Assembly: GCA_033030425.1 (NCBI GenBank)
Contig: JAUFSD010000008.1
Span: 1,178,001-1,242,000 of the forward strand
Direction of reading: 5' to 3'
DNA length: 64,000 nt
From: Verpa conica
Taxonomy: Eukaryota > Ascomycota > Pezizomycetes > Pezizales > Morchellaceae
Part shown: positions 1 to 13,232 of the stretch, in pieces
Layout of the letters: the number at the start of each line of letters is the position of its first letter
Position numbering within the stretch: the first letter of the stretch is position 1
Position numbers and translations under genes: made by a program
The notes under the pieces: model-generated
Told to the model about the DNA's origin: nothing
What the model saw: only the letters and a program-made list of their open reading frames with translations
The model's database searches: none

Positions 1-3000
1 CTGGACAATTGACCTTACCATCCCGGAGCATCCGTAAGTACTGTCTGCATCCAGAAAAGAGCGAGGAAGATTACTCTTTATTTCTCGCTTGACTAACATG
101 CTCACCCTCTGGCTGTAGACATTATGCTGGTCTTGGATCAGTTGCAGATTTCGCTGATACTCTGGTTTTCTGGGCATTTGAACGCCAGACTGCATGTGAT
201 CCTGAGACTAGCCCTTACTACTTCGAATGCCTCAATGACATCGCTCAAGGACGTCAAAGTGAAATGCTAAACGTCGAAGTTGCCAAGGCCCGTTCTGAAG
301 GATCATATACGCTCAGTGAACTCTCAGAAAGTTACAAATACTTTGATATTGACCCAAATAAATACAACAACGATGAAAACTGGATCATTGGGAATTTCCA
401 CAGTCGTGTAAGGGATGCCCCATTGCACGAGCATCAAGCGAGAGCCAATTTGAGGATAATCGGGCATGCTCTGAAGAGCCAGAGGATAGTGAATGCTTCG
501 GAAAAAGGTAGGATGTTTCTAGAATGGTTATAGTATTCTGGTCTGACATAGAGGAGTATCAATTCGGGATGTTAATACTGCGTACACCTGGCTTGACGTT
601 ACACCAACTACGCCAGATGACTTCATCTTGTCTGCATACAAAGTCAGGGTACGGACCAACCCTAGTTCTAATACATATTCTCTGTAGGGACTATCTCTAA
701 TCAATATTTAAGGTTGGAGATAACGCAACCGATGAGATTACAGGAAAAGAAGCGCTGAAGATTATTGCGGAAACTCGCCGGAGCCACGTCCTACTCACGT
801 TCCTTGAGACGGGTGCCATTGAGACCCCAATGGATCTTGGTGCTGCGCATGCCCGATTAGGAATTGATGATAGGTCGATCTCAGATGATTTAGTCATATC
901 TGTCTATAACTTTAGGGTAAGGGAAAACCTGTTAACTTGCTTCTAATTTTATGTGCTTAAACTATACAGCTGCAAGATGATCCTAAGAGGTTACAAGATT
1001 TGAGGGCGGCTTTGAGGGCGATTGCGAATAGTCGGAATAGTTCCAAGATCAAAGGGTTCCTGGAAACAGGACAGTCTGATCAACCTGCTATGGGGTCTGC
1101 TGATTCACCAGTTGGTATCGAAAATATTGGGAATACGTGTTACCTGAACAGCCTCTTGCAGTTTTATTTTACCGTTAAGCCACTACGGGATATGATTCTT
1201 GATATTGATAACTTCCAAGAAATGGAGGTTACTGATGAAGTGATTGAGCGGAAACGGGTTGGTGGAAGGAAAGTCACGGCACAGGAGGTTGAAAGAGCAA
1301 AAAGATGTGAGTAATTTATAGTGACTGATTACTGCGTAAAACTAACGTCCGATAGTTGCTCGTTGCCTTCGCACACTTTTCCAGAACTTGATCGTATCTG
1401 CACAATCCTCAGTCACTCCTGAGCACGAGTTAGCTTATTTAGCACTTGTGAGTTCTAAAGATGAAGCCGAGGATGAAGTGAGACGTGGGTCAATGCCACC
1501 TAGTGGTCCAGCACCACCTATCATTAGCGTCACCGATGAAAGTGATAGAATGGACATTGACCAAAAGCCGGTTACTATCCCGGAAACTCCTGTGGATGAT
1601 AATGCCAGTGAAACAACTTTGGTTAATGAGGATCTTCCACCTCCATATCAAGGCCCTAATGATGAAGATTATGTTATCGTCCATATAGACGCAAAATCAG
1701 GTCGTACCGACAACAAAGAGAATAATTCTCCGAGTAAAGACGCCTCGTCCGGTTTTATTGGGCCCCAGAGAGCTCCTCTTCAAGGAGTAGATCTTAATGA
1801 GGGATCTGGGATTCAGAAGGGGAAGGGTATCGAGGTCCCGTTAACGCCACCACCAGAGATGCCAAATAGACCACCACCACCGATTCCACCACGCCCAAAA
1901 CGAGATGACTCAGCAAAGGTGGATATGATGATGTTTGGGAAACAGCAAGATGTTACGGAGTGTATTGGGAATGTGCTTTTCCAACTTGAAGCGGCCATTA
2001 AGCCTGAGGAAATTGATGAAAATGGGGAGCAGATCGATATTGTCAAACGCCTATTCTATGGGAAGACAAAACAGACGCTGACATTCCCCAATTCCTCTGA
2101 AACGAGGATTAAAGAAGTTAGTTAGCATGAAATCCTTTTTCTTAGTATAATATACGCTAATATTATATAGGAGTTGTTCTCACATTTGTTAGTCAATGTT
2201 GCGGAGGGTGATAGGGATATCTATTCAGCTCTCGATAGTAGTTTTGATATCGAACAAGTTGACCTTGAAGGCAGAGAAGCCAAACGCTATCTTTCAATTA
2301 GCCACCTTCCACCGATTCTCCAGATCCAAGTGCAGCGGGTTCAATTTGACCGCGAAAAGTCCGCGGCTTATAAATCGAACTCGCATTTACAGTTTGGTGA
2401 GACAATATACTTGGACAGATATATCGATACGAATGATAGGGACCTTAAGGAGAGACGCGAGGAATCTTGGCAATGGAAGGAGGAATTGAAGTTACTAGAG
2501 AAGAGAAAAGTTTCATTGACAAAAACACAAGTACGTATTTTTACTCGGATCTATAGCTGCTCTTTAATACTGATAGTACTATGTGAAGGCTGGTGTTAAA
2601 CTATCGGAAGCTCTTGAACTTACACGAGAATGGCTTTCGGGGATCGATAAGAAAGAGGATGATATAGAGATTGATGCCAGCGTTTTGGCTAAGCTTGAGG
2701 AAAGATCAAAGGCTATGAGGAAGGAACTTGAAGGTGAGATTAATTTTTTTTTGGTGATTACGGTTACAGAGGCTAAGGCATGCTTTGACTTTGCTTCTAC
2801 AGCTTTAGAGCAGGATATTAAAAATAGAGAATCCCGCATTAATTCACAGTTTACGGACCTGCGTAAACATGGCTACCGTATACATTCTGTATTCATTCAT
2901 CGTGGTAAGTAAATGATATACTTCATATTCGTAACAGTGTCAATTCTATGAACTGATTTCAAGCGCCAAATAGGTTCTGCGACCTTCGGCCACTACTGGA

Positions 3001-3255
3001 TCTATATTTATGACTATCAGAAAAAGATTTTCCGTAAATATAATGATGGATATGTTACAGAAGTCAAGGATGATTCAGAAGTGTTCACCCATGATGGGAA
3101 CAATAATCCACCAACACCTTATTTCCTTGGTAAGTACTTCTAGGGGTTAGTGTAATAAGGATATCATTGCTAAAGCCTTTATTATAGTCTTTGTAAAAGA
3201 CGACCAATGCACAGATCTTATGGAGGCGGTCAAACGAGAGATCATCACAGAATAG
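1..3255 (+). CDS. UBP2: Ubiquitin carboxyl-terminal hydrolase, Ubp2-like (5' partial)
   Basis: This is the C-terminal part of a cysteine-protease deubiquitinase of the USP/UBP family; the N-terminal part lies left of the window. The Cys box ([12 protein letters not shown]) is near 1131-1165 and the His box (GHYWIYIYD) near 2988-3015. The two boxes are separated by a long insert with proline-rich (1840-1900) and acidic segments, the arrangement of yeast Ubp2 and mammalian USP25/28, and not of short UBPs. The reading frame crosses about ten short introns with GTAAGT-like donors, for example after positions 33, 1306 and 3130. It ends at TAG 3253-3255. In yeast Ubp2 opposes Rsp5 by trimming K63-linked ubiquitin chains; that role is known from the family, not seen here. 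Exon limits are approximate. The family is certain, and the Ubp2 orthology is likely. Confidence 0.88.
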
Positions 3256-5032
3256 TTTTAGAGGCGGTCGGTACACTCTTTAGTTTTCTTGGCTTTGGGG
3301 AATTCTTGTTTCTTTATCCTTGAATTGTAAATAGTATCCTTTTTAATGTTTTGAAGGGCGCTTCGGTAGTGAACTTGTAATCCGAGAATCAATAGACCGT
3401 CTTACCTGCCTACGTTTAGCCCAATCACCTAACTATGCATAGGCGGGTGTTCGAACTTATATCTTCATCCTGCATGCAGCGAATATCTCAAGGTCACAAC
3501 AGCCACGGCATGGAGGCCGTGGGTAATGACCTTAAAGATCACAGGCCGTGGAAGTGGCCTCCCAGGCCAATTTTCCCCCACACCCTTAAATGATCACCCA
3601 CGGCAGCCGCGGAGGAATATCTCAAGACAACACACCGGAGTTTTTTGTTCGTGAACCATGTGGGGGCCGAAAAATTAGGATCCGGGTTTTCCCACTTCTG
3701 GAAATCCGTCCCAACCGCCGCTACAGTCAACAGAAAGTAAGCCTCTTCATCTCGCAATGAATAAAATGGGTACCATAACAACCGCGCAGCGAGCCTAGAG
3801 AAAACAGGAAAATTGACAGGAAAAAAGCATGAATGCATGTATCTTCTCCTGTGTGTTGTGTGTCCATCCTGTTCCTTTTTTTTTTGTGAGCTGCGAATTT
3901 ATTGTCCACGTGCTACATATGGCTGGGTAGGATGGAAACAGGGAAGGTATTTTCTTTTCTTTTTGCAGCTTAAAAACAAATCTCAAGTAAGGTAGGTATG
4001 AGCTGGTCGGAAAGCAAATAACCTTCTCCACATTTGTCCTGCTTTTCAGGGGTGGGAAGGAGGGGGTTCTATGTATTAAATTTACTTTTTAGAGGCATTT
4101 GCGAGCAGGGTTTGACACTGTTTAGGACTAATACGAGGAATAGGAAGTGGGCCTGTGACTCTCTGTTCCATGAACGCTGAGAATTTGTGATACGGCCTAC
4201 AAGTACACATATAAATTATTAAAGGTCGCGGCTTCGGGCATGGAACTGCTATTGATAGGTAGCGACTAGGTGCCAGCTACGACCTAAATTGTTCCGGAGA
4301 TGCGAGAAGGCACTAAGTACATACTACTTCACGCTGTAGCACATCAGGATGTACGATATCCAAAGTCGTCTGAAGCACCAATTGCGGCTACTGGGTTTAA
4401 GATCGATCCGGATCTGGCTTTTTTTCTTGGCAACAAAGAGTAGAAACGACTTGGTCGATTGGGGATTCTGATTATAGCCGCAAGATTGTTTATGCACAAA
4501 TTGTATTTCTAGTAGGGCTTTGACCACCTTATGCCGGCTGTCATTTTAAATCAAAGGATTTGAAGCTAATTTGAAACCTGAATAATTTTATTGATGCCCA
4601 TCACGTATGCATGGCATAAGCTTTGCGATGGAGAATGGTTTGAGGTACAAGCACAGTAATAATAAAAATTAAGGAAACCACCCTAGGGACTGTAGATGCA
4701 ATGCAACTTTCATCGAGATACCATGTACCCAGAGAGATAAGCGACAAAATGTTTTCGTTTAATAGCCAAACACCCAAAGGGTAATCGAAATAATAAATTT
4801 GGAACATAACGGAGCGAGAAAAATAGAATCAAAAATTAGAAAATAAAAACCCATTGAAAAATTTAACTGAGTAGTTAAAACATAACGGTGGTCTCCGGGA
4901 AAACAAAACAAGAAAACCGAACGCCGTCAATCCGATACTGGCCAAAATAAAGGGGAAATAAATAAGGAAAACCCTGACCAACGCCCTGCCTGTACAATTT
5001 ACGTTCCCTACAGTTTCTCGTCTTCTGAAATT
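3256..5032. other. Intergenic region between convergent genes
   Basis: No coding region is supportable in these 1.8 kb, which should include both 3' UTRs. A GC-rich patch at 3495-3615 contains repeated, partly inverted versions of CCACGGC/GCCGTGG around two copies of a CCTTAAA-GATCAC segment. It may be a decayed small repeat. The rest is AT-rich and featureless. Confidence 0.5.
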
Positions 5033-6438
5033 CTAGGATGCCTTGGTAGCATCATCAGTGTTGATATACTGATACCACGTTCCGTCTACTAAACTTAGAC
5101 TCTCTTCTGATCCGAGCGGAGATACCGGCGATGACTTCAAAGGCGAAGACAGTATTTGCTGCGCAGCAGGGTCTGGCGAACAGTACTGGCCCTCGAAGCT
5201 AGAGCTTCCACACAGAGAAAATTGGTTGATGGACGTACCGCATAAGTCAGAAAAGTCGAATAGACTGAATGCGGGGGACGTTGTGTCTGGAGAGACCGAT
5301 TTCAGCCCGGTAGCGCTGTTATCGAACCCAAAACCTGGGCTTGAATAATTACCCATCAATGCTGAGTACATCGAATCATTAGGATCAAGTGCGGGTTGAA
5401 GAAATTGTTGTGTTTCGGGAGGCAACTGAGTAGTCAAAGGAAACTCGAAAAGGTAACCATCACTTTGAGGTAGATATGGGGTTTGTGGTGTGTCAGGCGA
5501 AACTGCCTGTTCAAAAGTTGGCTGTAGCACCCTATTTTGTGGTTGCTGAGGCGAAGTTAATTGTGCTGAATTCATCTGGGGAGGGTTTGTCGGAGGGGAA
5601 CTCATTCGCCGAGTGTTTGATTGAGAAGAGGCCTGCGATAACGGTGATGAGACAGTAGGGACTGTAATTGACGAGCGACGAATGCTTGCACTTTCCTGTT
5701 GGTACTGCGGTATTTGAATACCTTGTTGGGGATGAGGGACATGCATTTGCATTGGCCTCCCATGATGTCTATGGCCACTGTTAGGAGAAGGATACGGCTG
5801 CTGGCGGATGGAAACATGTGATGTCTGAACTTGTGGCTGTGGAACACCCTGGGAATGCATAATATGAGGGGAATGCATCATTGGTGTTTGCTGCATTAGT
5901 TGATGTGACATTAGTTGCGGTTGTTGTATCATTTGTGGATGCTGTTGCGGTAGGAATCCAGATGTGTACATAGTGTTTTGGGTGTAAGGGCCACGACTGT
6001 ATGAATTCATCAGCGCTTGGTCAAGAGCGCTCCGCATAGCGACATGCTGTGTGAGGTATGCATTAAGGCGACGGTTCCAGTCACTACCACCGGACCTCAA
6101 GTGCTGAGTGAGTCCCCTGTAAGCGGTCGGATACTCATCGTCTTCCTCTGAGTACATCTCCTCGTTGACAACATCTTGCTCTGTCACTCGGAGTGCCCGA
6201 CCTGTCCTCTTCTTATGTATTTCTGAGGCTCTACGGGCAGATTCGATGCGAGCTTCTAAGCTACGATCACTTCGCCGGGAAGCCGCAATGTATGCCCTAC
6301 ACAGGTAGTAAGTTAGGAAATGTCTACTATGAAGTAGATACTTATTAGAGAGTAGGTGTCAGACCTTTCTTGATTCTCTTCATGTGTTCGCTCAGTCTTG
6401 ACAGCCTTGGTTGGAGGAGTTGTCCGTTGAGGAGGCAT
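5033..6438 (-). CDS. Conserved fungal Gln/Pro-rich protein
   Basis: Two exons (6365-6438 and 5033-6296) join across a 68-nt GT-AG intron to give exactly 446 codons. The start is the ATG at 6436-6438. The N-terminal block of about 95 residues is rich in Arg, Ser and Glu: it starts MPPQR, includes AYIAASRRSDRS just after the splice, and leads into a short acidic stretch and the motif LNAYLTQHVAMRSALDQA. I recall this block as conserved in filamentous ascomycete hypothetical proteins. The remainder is low-complexity Gln/Pro/Ser/Met sequence (runs such as QQPQLMSHQLMQQ) of the kind common in transcriptional regulators. No DNA-binding domain is visible. A nuclear regulatory role is inference from composition only. 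Confidence 0.75.
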
Positions 6439-7500
6439 GGTTATTTATCACACTATTTCAGAAGTAAAGCGGCCTGAATGAATAAAGATTATAGTTCTAG
6501 CCTGGAAGGAACTGAATAGTGATAAGGTGAGGGAATCGGAGGAACAATAGGGATCGTAGATCGATCGCTATAGAAGATTCGTAGAAGAATATAAAGAAGG
6601 GTGTAGGGAGGTAAGAAAAGAAGTTTCCTCGGAATTGGCAAGCGACAGTACTTGAGGGCCGAGAACAGGAGGTTCCAAGCAAAGCCCAGAAACGACACGA
6701 AACGTGTTACAAAAGTGAGGATGGAGGGCTACTATCAATAGTTTGTAGAGGATTGATTGGTATGATGATGTAGAGTTGAAATGTAGGGTGAGTAGATAAA
6801 GTTGTTGGATGGAGATGATGATCGAGATTGAAAGAACGATCGTGGGGTGAGCGAAACTATGAGTGCGGAGAAGGAAGAGGATGAAGAGGAGTTGGAGGAG
6901 AAGTTGGAGGAGGAGAGGGAGGGGTGGGGGACACTAGGGCACAGACAATTCCCAAGGGAGGGGTGGGAAGAACCGTGGGATGGTGGTAAATCTACAACAC
7001 GCACATTAATCCTAGAAGACGCTAGTACAGCTGTCTGGAAACCTGTTCGGAGAAGGGAAATTGCCGGCTTGGTCTCTGGAGAGACATTTTTTTTTTCGAG
7101 ACCCTCTCTGCCTTGAGACCACCACTAACGTTCGGGAAAAAGAACGGACTGGGGGAGAAGTCGGCCAAGTGTGCTTGCTGCTGGTGCTCCTGCTGCTTGC
7201 TGTCACGAATCAGTCCCCTAGCTCACACACCCACTCACACGAACCTCTCGCTCACACATTTCGGCTTTCCTCAACGCCAGGCTCGCTTGCTCCTCGATGC
7301 CGAGTGCCTGGGCTGGATAGCGCGGATCACAAAGCTGTTAATCCTTGGCACTGTTTCGCTCTCGCTTGTCTGCTTCGTGTATCTACCCGGGACCGGGCGG
7401 GGTGTAGACCAGTAATAGAAGCTGCTGTAGGACGTAGCAACAGCAGCAACAGCTTTAATTAAGTAAAAAACTAGAACTGTAAATGAGGACTATGGAAAGC
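6439..7500. promoter_or_regulatory. Upstream region of the Gln-rich gene
   Basis: These 1.1 kb contain purine-rich tracts (6845-6935, mostly GA) and a poly-T/pyrimidine patch near 7087-7098. Open frames here run in several frames at once with repetitive composition, so they look like compositional shadows. The stretch is best read as promoter and 5' leader of the minus-strand gene starting at 6438. Confidence 0.4.
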
Positions 7501-9130
7501 AGCTTTATGGTTTAGTAGTTTGTTTACAAAACGTTATTTTGGTTTATTTTTTAAACATAAATCTTCAAAACCATTACATTTTAGACTTTTGGTCTTGTGG
7601 CATGGGTGGGCAAGCACGCTTTTATACTGTTGTTCCGACTTTATCCGAGGGAGGCAATTACCAGCTTCTTCCAACGGGTCTTGATGAGTGTTAGGGGCCC
7701 ACTAACGGCCCTTATGCTACTGGTTAAATTTTGGCTCTTAGTATTCTAGATTTTAAACGGTGAGATTATTTGATACCCAAATAATTCCCCCCATGGACCG
7801 ATGATGAACGACATAAAGTTGTCCCAGATCGGTCAAGTTGGATCTCACCTCCGGAGTTCAAACCCTGCTTGCGCCGATACGCGAGATCTAGGAGACAACC
7901 GATTTGTGCACCACGCTAGAGCCCTAGATCGATCTCAAGGAACTGAGATCCACATGTTTAAATACATCTAGTGTCTTGGCTGTACCCGGGCCACCAGAGA
8001 TGAGAGACGCCGCAAATTCGGTTCCAAGGGTCAAAGCCGAGATGGGTCTTTCTTTCTATCAAAACTATGGCCTGTGCAACGCGAAATGTCAAGGGGAACA
8101 ATTGGTTCGACCCTCCTCACTTCAGTGGCACAACTAAAATACTAGACCACGAGTGGCTTGTAGACAAACTCCTGTGTTTTGTGCTGGGATGTAACTCCCA
8201 GAGATCTGACTGAACCTTGATACTGGGAAAACTTGTCCTAGTCAGGTTATTGCAATTTATTATACGATCGGTTCTCTGCTCGGCTCCCGAGACTTCACTT
8301 CTCGCGTATCTAGGTGAGACCCTTGCCTATGTGTGGTCGCCCTCGTCTTAAGGCCCTCTCCCTGTCGAAATTATGGCTACGATCCGTCACGGGTTACAAC
8401 AGTGTGGATTTTGCAATTTTCTCTTCAAGGAGGGGTTTTTGCAATTATACTGTGGGGTAAGCAGCCCGGATAGTCTTATAAGCCGCCCTGAGTGAGTTTC
8501 CCGCCCGGAAAACTAACGCAGAAAGGAAGGTTTCTAGTGTTGCGACTACATAGCCCTTTTTACCAAGTCTCCGCTAATCAGAATGTATCTAGGCGGTATG
8601 TTCGGGTGGTTTGCGGGGCTATATGGAAACATAAAAACAATGTCTCGGGCGCCTAATCTAGCTTATAAGGGTGTAGATTCCGCCCACAGAGCTTTGAGGT
8701 CTTTGCTCTCAAAAGCATCTGAAACGAGAACCACTATTTCCTATAGGTTGTAGTGGTTTTACAGGGGGATAGCCCCACCTCACCTAAACCGTCGGTGTTC
8801 AAGGTAGATAGATCACATGTATTTCTAGCACCCAATTACTTAGTTTCGCCTTAGGCAGGCTGGTTCGTCAACCGGAACAAAATTGGTGGGGGCCTTGATG
8901 CGAGACCTTCAGCATATATCAGTTACTCAAGACATAAAATACTTACTTTCTCAGCCGGATACATCAGGCCGGTCAGAAAAGGACTGTTTTCAGTCGGTTA
9001 GGTACCCTCTGACAACTTTCTAGAAAAGAGGTAGTAATGATCGGCGTTTTGAGGTCTCGCTCAAGTACTAACTACTTGGTTTAAGGCTGGGGGTACTATG
9101 GAATGACGGAGCCATAGAACTACAGCGTGC

Positions 9131-9269
9131 AGCAGAAAAGATCGAGAAACGTAGGATACGCTCAGAGTTCTTATTCTCTTTTTAGGCTTTTAGTGGGGCT
9201 TTTAGGAGTTGGATTGGCCGGCCACTAGACCCCTGTTAGCAGACCCTGGTTTCTCGATCTTTTTTTGCT
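9131..9269. repeat. Small inverted-repeat element (MITE-like)
   Basis: The left arm at 9131-9150 (AGCAGAAAAGATCGAGAAAC) and the right arm at 9249-9269 are inverted copies sharing the core AAAAGATCGAGAAAC exactly. They enclose about 100 bp of noncoding DNA. The size and termini fit a miniature inverted-repeat element. No target duplication was identified. Confidence 0.4.
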
Positions 9270-10629
9270 ATAGTGAGACATGTACCATCACCCCTGATCT
9301 AGTAAGATCGGGATTGACAAATAGCTCCTATTAAGCCTGGATCTCATGGAAGGCGATTTTGCACAGACGATCTGTGTCGGGTAATATATATCTTAAACAA
9401 TAACCTGAACACTCGGGTTGTTTGTGAGAATTTGGGAACTGAGTCTCTCTGTGAGACTCGGTAGGGTTTTTTATTTAGTGGGTTATAAGATGGCGCACCG
9501 GGCAGGCGGGTGTGAATGACATCACATATGCGTCAAAAATAAGCAGTTTCCATAAAGCGCTCAGCAGTTAGGGAAAGGAGATAGTGCAAGCGGCCGGGGC
9601 TTTTCCTTTTGCTAGAAAATAAAATATAGCGCTGATGTCTCATGCCAAGACTATACACGTGACTATACATAACTACGGGAGAGTAATTTATGTAAACTCA
9701 AGGTATCTGGTTCTTCCTACGGCAGTATAAATAAGAGCAAGAGCCGGATATACTATAACCAGTATAGGCTCAGCTATCATCAGGACTAGATTGCAGTAAA
9801 TGAACTAATCATAAGTCTGGTGGTTGCGGTAGTTTTGTACTATAGGTAGAACGCTGAGTGTATAGTTACCTGTCTTATGAGGGCTGTCGCCTTCATTGCA
9901 CTTGGCACCAAATCTCGTGCCTCGCGTAGTCTTATTGGGATGATAGTATACATGATATTTACTACCAATCACAAGAAGGCTGAGCACGAGGCAGTTATAA
10001 CTTACTGGAGACGACCCCCCGCCGTGGGCCGTGATCATTGTCCCCATTGCCCAGTGCCATTTAGGGGGTTGGATGCCCTGAACGAAGCGACCTGACCAAC
10101 GAATGAAGCTTTCAGTATTGTATCAATTGCTCCAGTTACTAGCTCCTCGCTCGCCCGAGGGGCCGCTGCGCGGCCGAGACCGACCCCCGATACCATACTC
10201 TACCAGTATACTGTTTGATATTGGGTTAGGGTTCACTAAGCTTAGGTAGGTTGAGAGGGTGGGTTGCTATCTGGGTCTATTGGTCGGGTGTGGGCAGCGA
10301 ACCAAAAGTCCGCTAGGCCTTGCACCCCATAACCCTTTCATTCAACTTCGTTCAGGGCACAGGGCATAAGAGTAGAACCGGGAGATTTTTTATCCGATTG
10401 ATGTTCTTTATGAGAAAATTCTTCTTATAATAATATGAAAGCCCCCAGCGCTTATAAGCCGAGTTTACTATGCCTCTATTGTATTCAGTAAATGAATCAT
10501 ACATACTCACTCGCTATCGTTAGCTTCTTGGCTTTCAGAGACACGGCTTTTAAGTACCTTATCAGGCTAGTTTAAAGAGTAGTCCCCGTGTAGGGTTGAC
10601 ACTTGTGGGTAGAAACCCCTATGGCACAA

Positions 10630-10902
10630 TACTCGTGGCAGGCAATAAGTACCGGAAAATGCAAGTCTTACTCTCACCAATCGATAAATGTACTTTGTTC
10701 ACTAGGGTTATCTTGTTGAATAAAAGCCCCCTGTTATAAACTTACATTGTCTGGTACTTCTTGCCTGTTCTGAGTACCCGGAAATGTAGGTGAGTATTCT
10801 TACCAATAGGCAGGTATACTTTTCACAGAAAGGTCTCCGTATCCAATAGATATTCCCTACCAGAGACCTACATTTCCGGGTACTTATTGCCTGCCGCGAG
10901 TA
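10630..10902. mobile_element. Putative MITE with about 32-nt terminal inverted repeats
   Basis: The termini are inverted copies beginning TACTCGYGGCAGGCAATAAG at both ends, about 29 of 32 positions matching by eye. An internal segment at 10773-10791 (AGTACCCGGAAATGTAGGT) is a perfect 19-nt inverted copy of 10866-10884, so the element carries a third copy of the terminal motif and could fold back on itself. It has no coding capacity. No convincing target duplication is seen. Confidence 0.5.
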
Positions 10903-13232
10903 TGAAGAGATGGAGATAGAGATGTCTCGGCCAATCCTTGTCGAGGGAGGTCGCCCAAGCTACCTTTAACACTTTAGCCCGGCGATTTTGTCCTATATCG
11001 AAAATTACCGTGTATAAGCGGAAAAAACTCTAGTGGTACCTATCTAAGGTAAAAATATGATTATAATTCAGTTCTTTCTTTAAAAAGTGACTAGTCCCTC
11101 TCCTAAGTCGCAAAGGGACAATCAGTTGAGCTCTGGCATAATGCTGTCTTGGTGCTGGGTTTATTCAAGGTTACTATCATTATCCTCATTATCTTTGATG
11201 AGTATCCTATCATCTGGGTTAAAGAGTGATTTTTCGTCTTGTATGTTTTATAATTAAGGGACATATTAGTTTCTAGATGATAGTTTTGGATAATAAATCT
11301 CTTGGGAAGGGAGTTTTGAGTAGCTCCTTTAAGCCTTGCTTAATACTTTTAAGAAATTTTTCAGGCCTATATTATTGAGGATTTAATTAAACGGGTAGTT
11401 TTAAATGACCTTTACTCCTAGTAATCTATCTATGCTGTGAATATAGAAACATAAACGCGCCTTGCTCTGGGATGCAGGCTTTGCTGAGTCACCTAAGAAA
11501 TCTAAGACATGACTGACACGTTTTCAAACGTGGCGTCTAGGATAGGTCTGCACTACATTGGGGGTCCACGATTGAAGAGTTTCCTTCACTCAGTCATTTA
11601 CGATTGGCCGGGTCGAGATTAGAGCCAGGGCTACTTAGAGACAACCGGAGAGAGATTTTGTTCTATAGCTCGTGGCTCAGCCCAATCCTTCGCAGGCGTA
11701 GCTTTTAAGTTTTGGGGTATCACTAACCCTACATAGTTCTGAATCCGATACTACATGTACTTATTAATGGGTCTATATTATGTAGCACTTATAAGAAAAG
11801 CTTTTCATGTGTAACAGCTACCTGGACGGGTACATGTAGCTAAGTATTAGTTCGCTGTGGCTATATAATCCATGTTTTTTCGCCGTGGCCGGCTACTTTG
11901 TAATTAACTATAAGCATGGGAAAACGAACGAAACGAAGAATTTTAACCAGTACTAGACATTGTTTATAGCCAACCAGGCCTTTAAAACGCATTATATACG
12001 GTAGGGGCAAGACTTGTTCCAGTAGGGTAGGTACAGCAGTTTATGTGGGTCAATGATTTGCGGAATAAGAAACAGTATTTTATCTTAATATCTTGTATAA
12101 TTCCACCGCGTGATCGCGATAAAATAAAAAAATTACCAAGGGTCTATAAAAGTAAAGAAAGTGAACCAGTAGCTCAGCGGTTCTACAAACATATAACCAC
12201 TCAGGTAGTTTAGCGTACCAGGGTATCATTATTTATTTTCGTGGACCCATATAACTGGCCCGGCTCCTTATAGTACGTAGATAGAGTCTCGAACTTACCA
12301 CTAAATAAGTAATATGACTATCCCAGCCCTTACCACTAGAAGGGGACCAGGGCCTATCTAATCTATGGTAGCCTACTTACCCCGATAGTAATTTTCTGTT
12401 GCCCGCAAGGGAACTCGTCCCGAAAATCCGGCTGGTTGGGTTTATCCCCTCCAGCTTCTCGTTATAGACTTTCAGATTCGTCCATTTTACAGTGCCTGTG
12501 AGGTGCATAGCGCTGTCGAGTGATACGACATGATTGGCTGGGCAACCGCAATATCCCGTCCTGTCGGCTCATGCACGCTCTGAGGAAAAGAAAAAGAAAA
12601 AGTCGCAGCCTGGGTATCCATATTTACTACCTATGTACTCTACAAATACGGTGCTAGTGTGGGGGGTGCATAGTATGGAATTAGAATTATTTCATCCGGG
12701 AGTGCGCTGTTATTGGATAATAACCAGGGTTCTAGTGATTTGCAGTTAGTGGAAGCATAGTTCATCCGAGTGCATACTTGTTTCTTTGTGAAACACCTAA
12801 GGTGAATTGTTATTACCTACTTTGGTTCATTTGATAGTGAGATATATTTTCTATCCTATTTACGAGTGAATAGAGCGTACTTCCTATTGGAAGGCGCTGC
12901 GTTAATAGTTGCCCTGCATGGCGGGTGAAGTTTGAAAGAACTGCCGGGTAAATTCGTGCACTCCACCTATTTTACCCCGCTAATTGGTTTAAGCTCAAAC
13001 GTTTTAGGGGATGATTTTTAGGAGGTGTATATAATGTTCTGATATATGGATTAGATATGGTATGAGGTTTTTACTTTTCCCGACCACAAATTTTACAGTA
13101 AACAGGCCGGCTGATTTCTCATGTAGGCTAGAATATACACGTAGTTAAAGGACAAATAACCCCCAAATGCTGTACGCCCTTAGACAAACACAAATACACG
13201 GAATAAAAAAAGCGAAAAAAGTACGTATCCTT

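Larger units (their letters stand above)
7501..13232. other. Long gene-free region, probably decayed repeats
   Basis: About 5.7 kb with no open frame longer than about 80 codons and no recognisable protein fragment on either strand. It contains at least two small inverted-repeat elements (9131-9269 and 10630-10902), listed separately. A tRNA A-box-like string (TAGCTCAGCGGTT) occurs near 12171, without a matching B box. Base composition is mixed rather than strongly AT-rich, so heavy RIP is not obvious. It could be old transposon debris whose coding sequence has been lost, or lineage-specific intergenic DNA. Confidence 0.5.

Noticed and set aside
6847..7462. Overlapping open frames near 6847-7462
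   Set aside because: Low-complexity purine or pyrimidine composition and open in several frames at once; they look like shadows in a promoter region.
7850..7885. B-box-like GAGTTCAAACCC
   Set aside because: No A box upstream and no acceptor-stem pairing seen.
10218..10232. Telomere-like GGGTTAGGGTT
   Set aside because: Only about two hexamer units in an internal position; too short for a telomere remnant.
12165..12200. tRNA A-box-like TAGCTCAGCGGTT
   Set aside because: No B box at a suitable distance and no cloverleaf could be built by eye; not called a tRNA or SINE.
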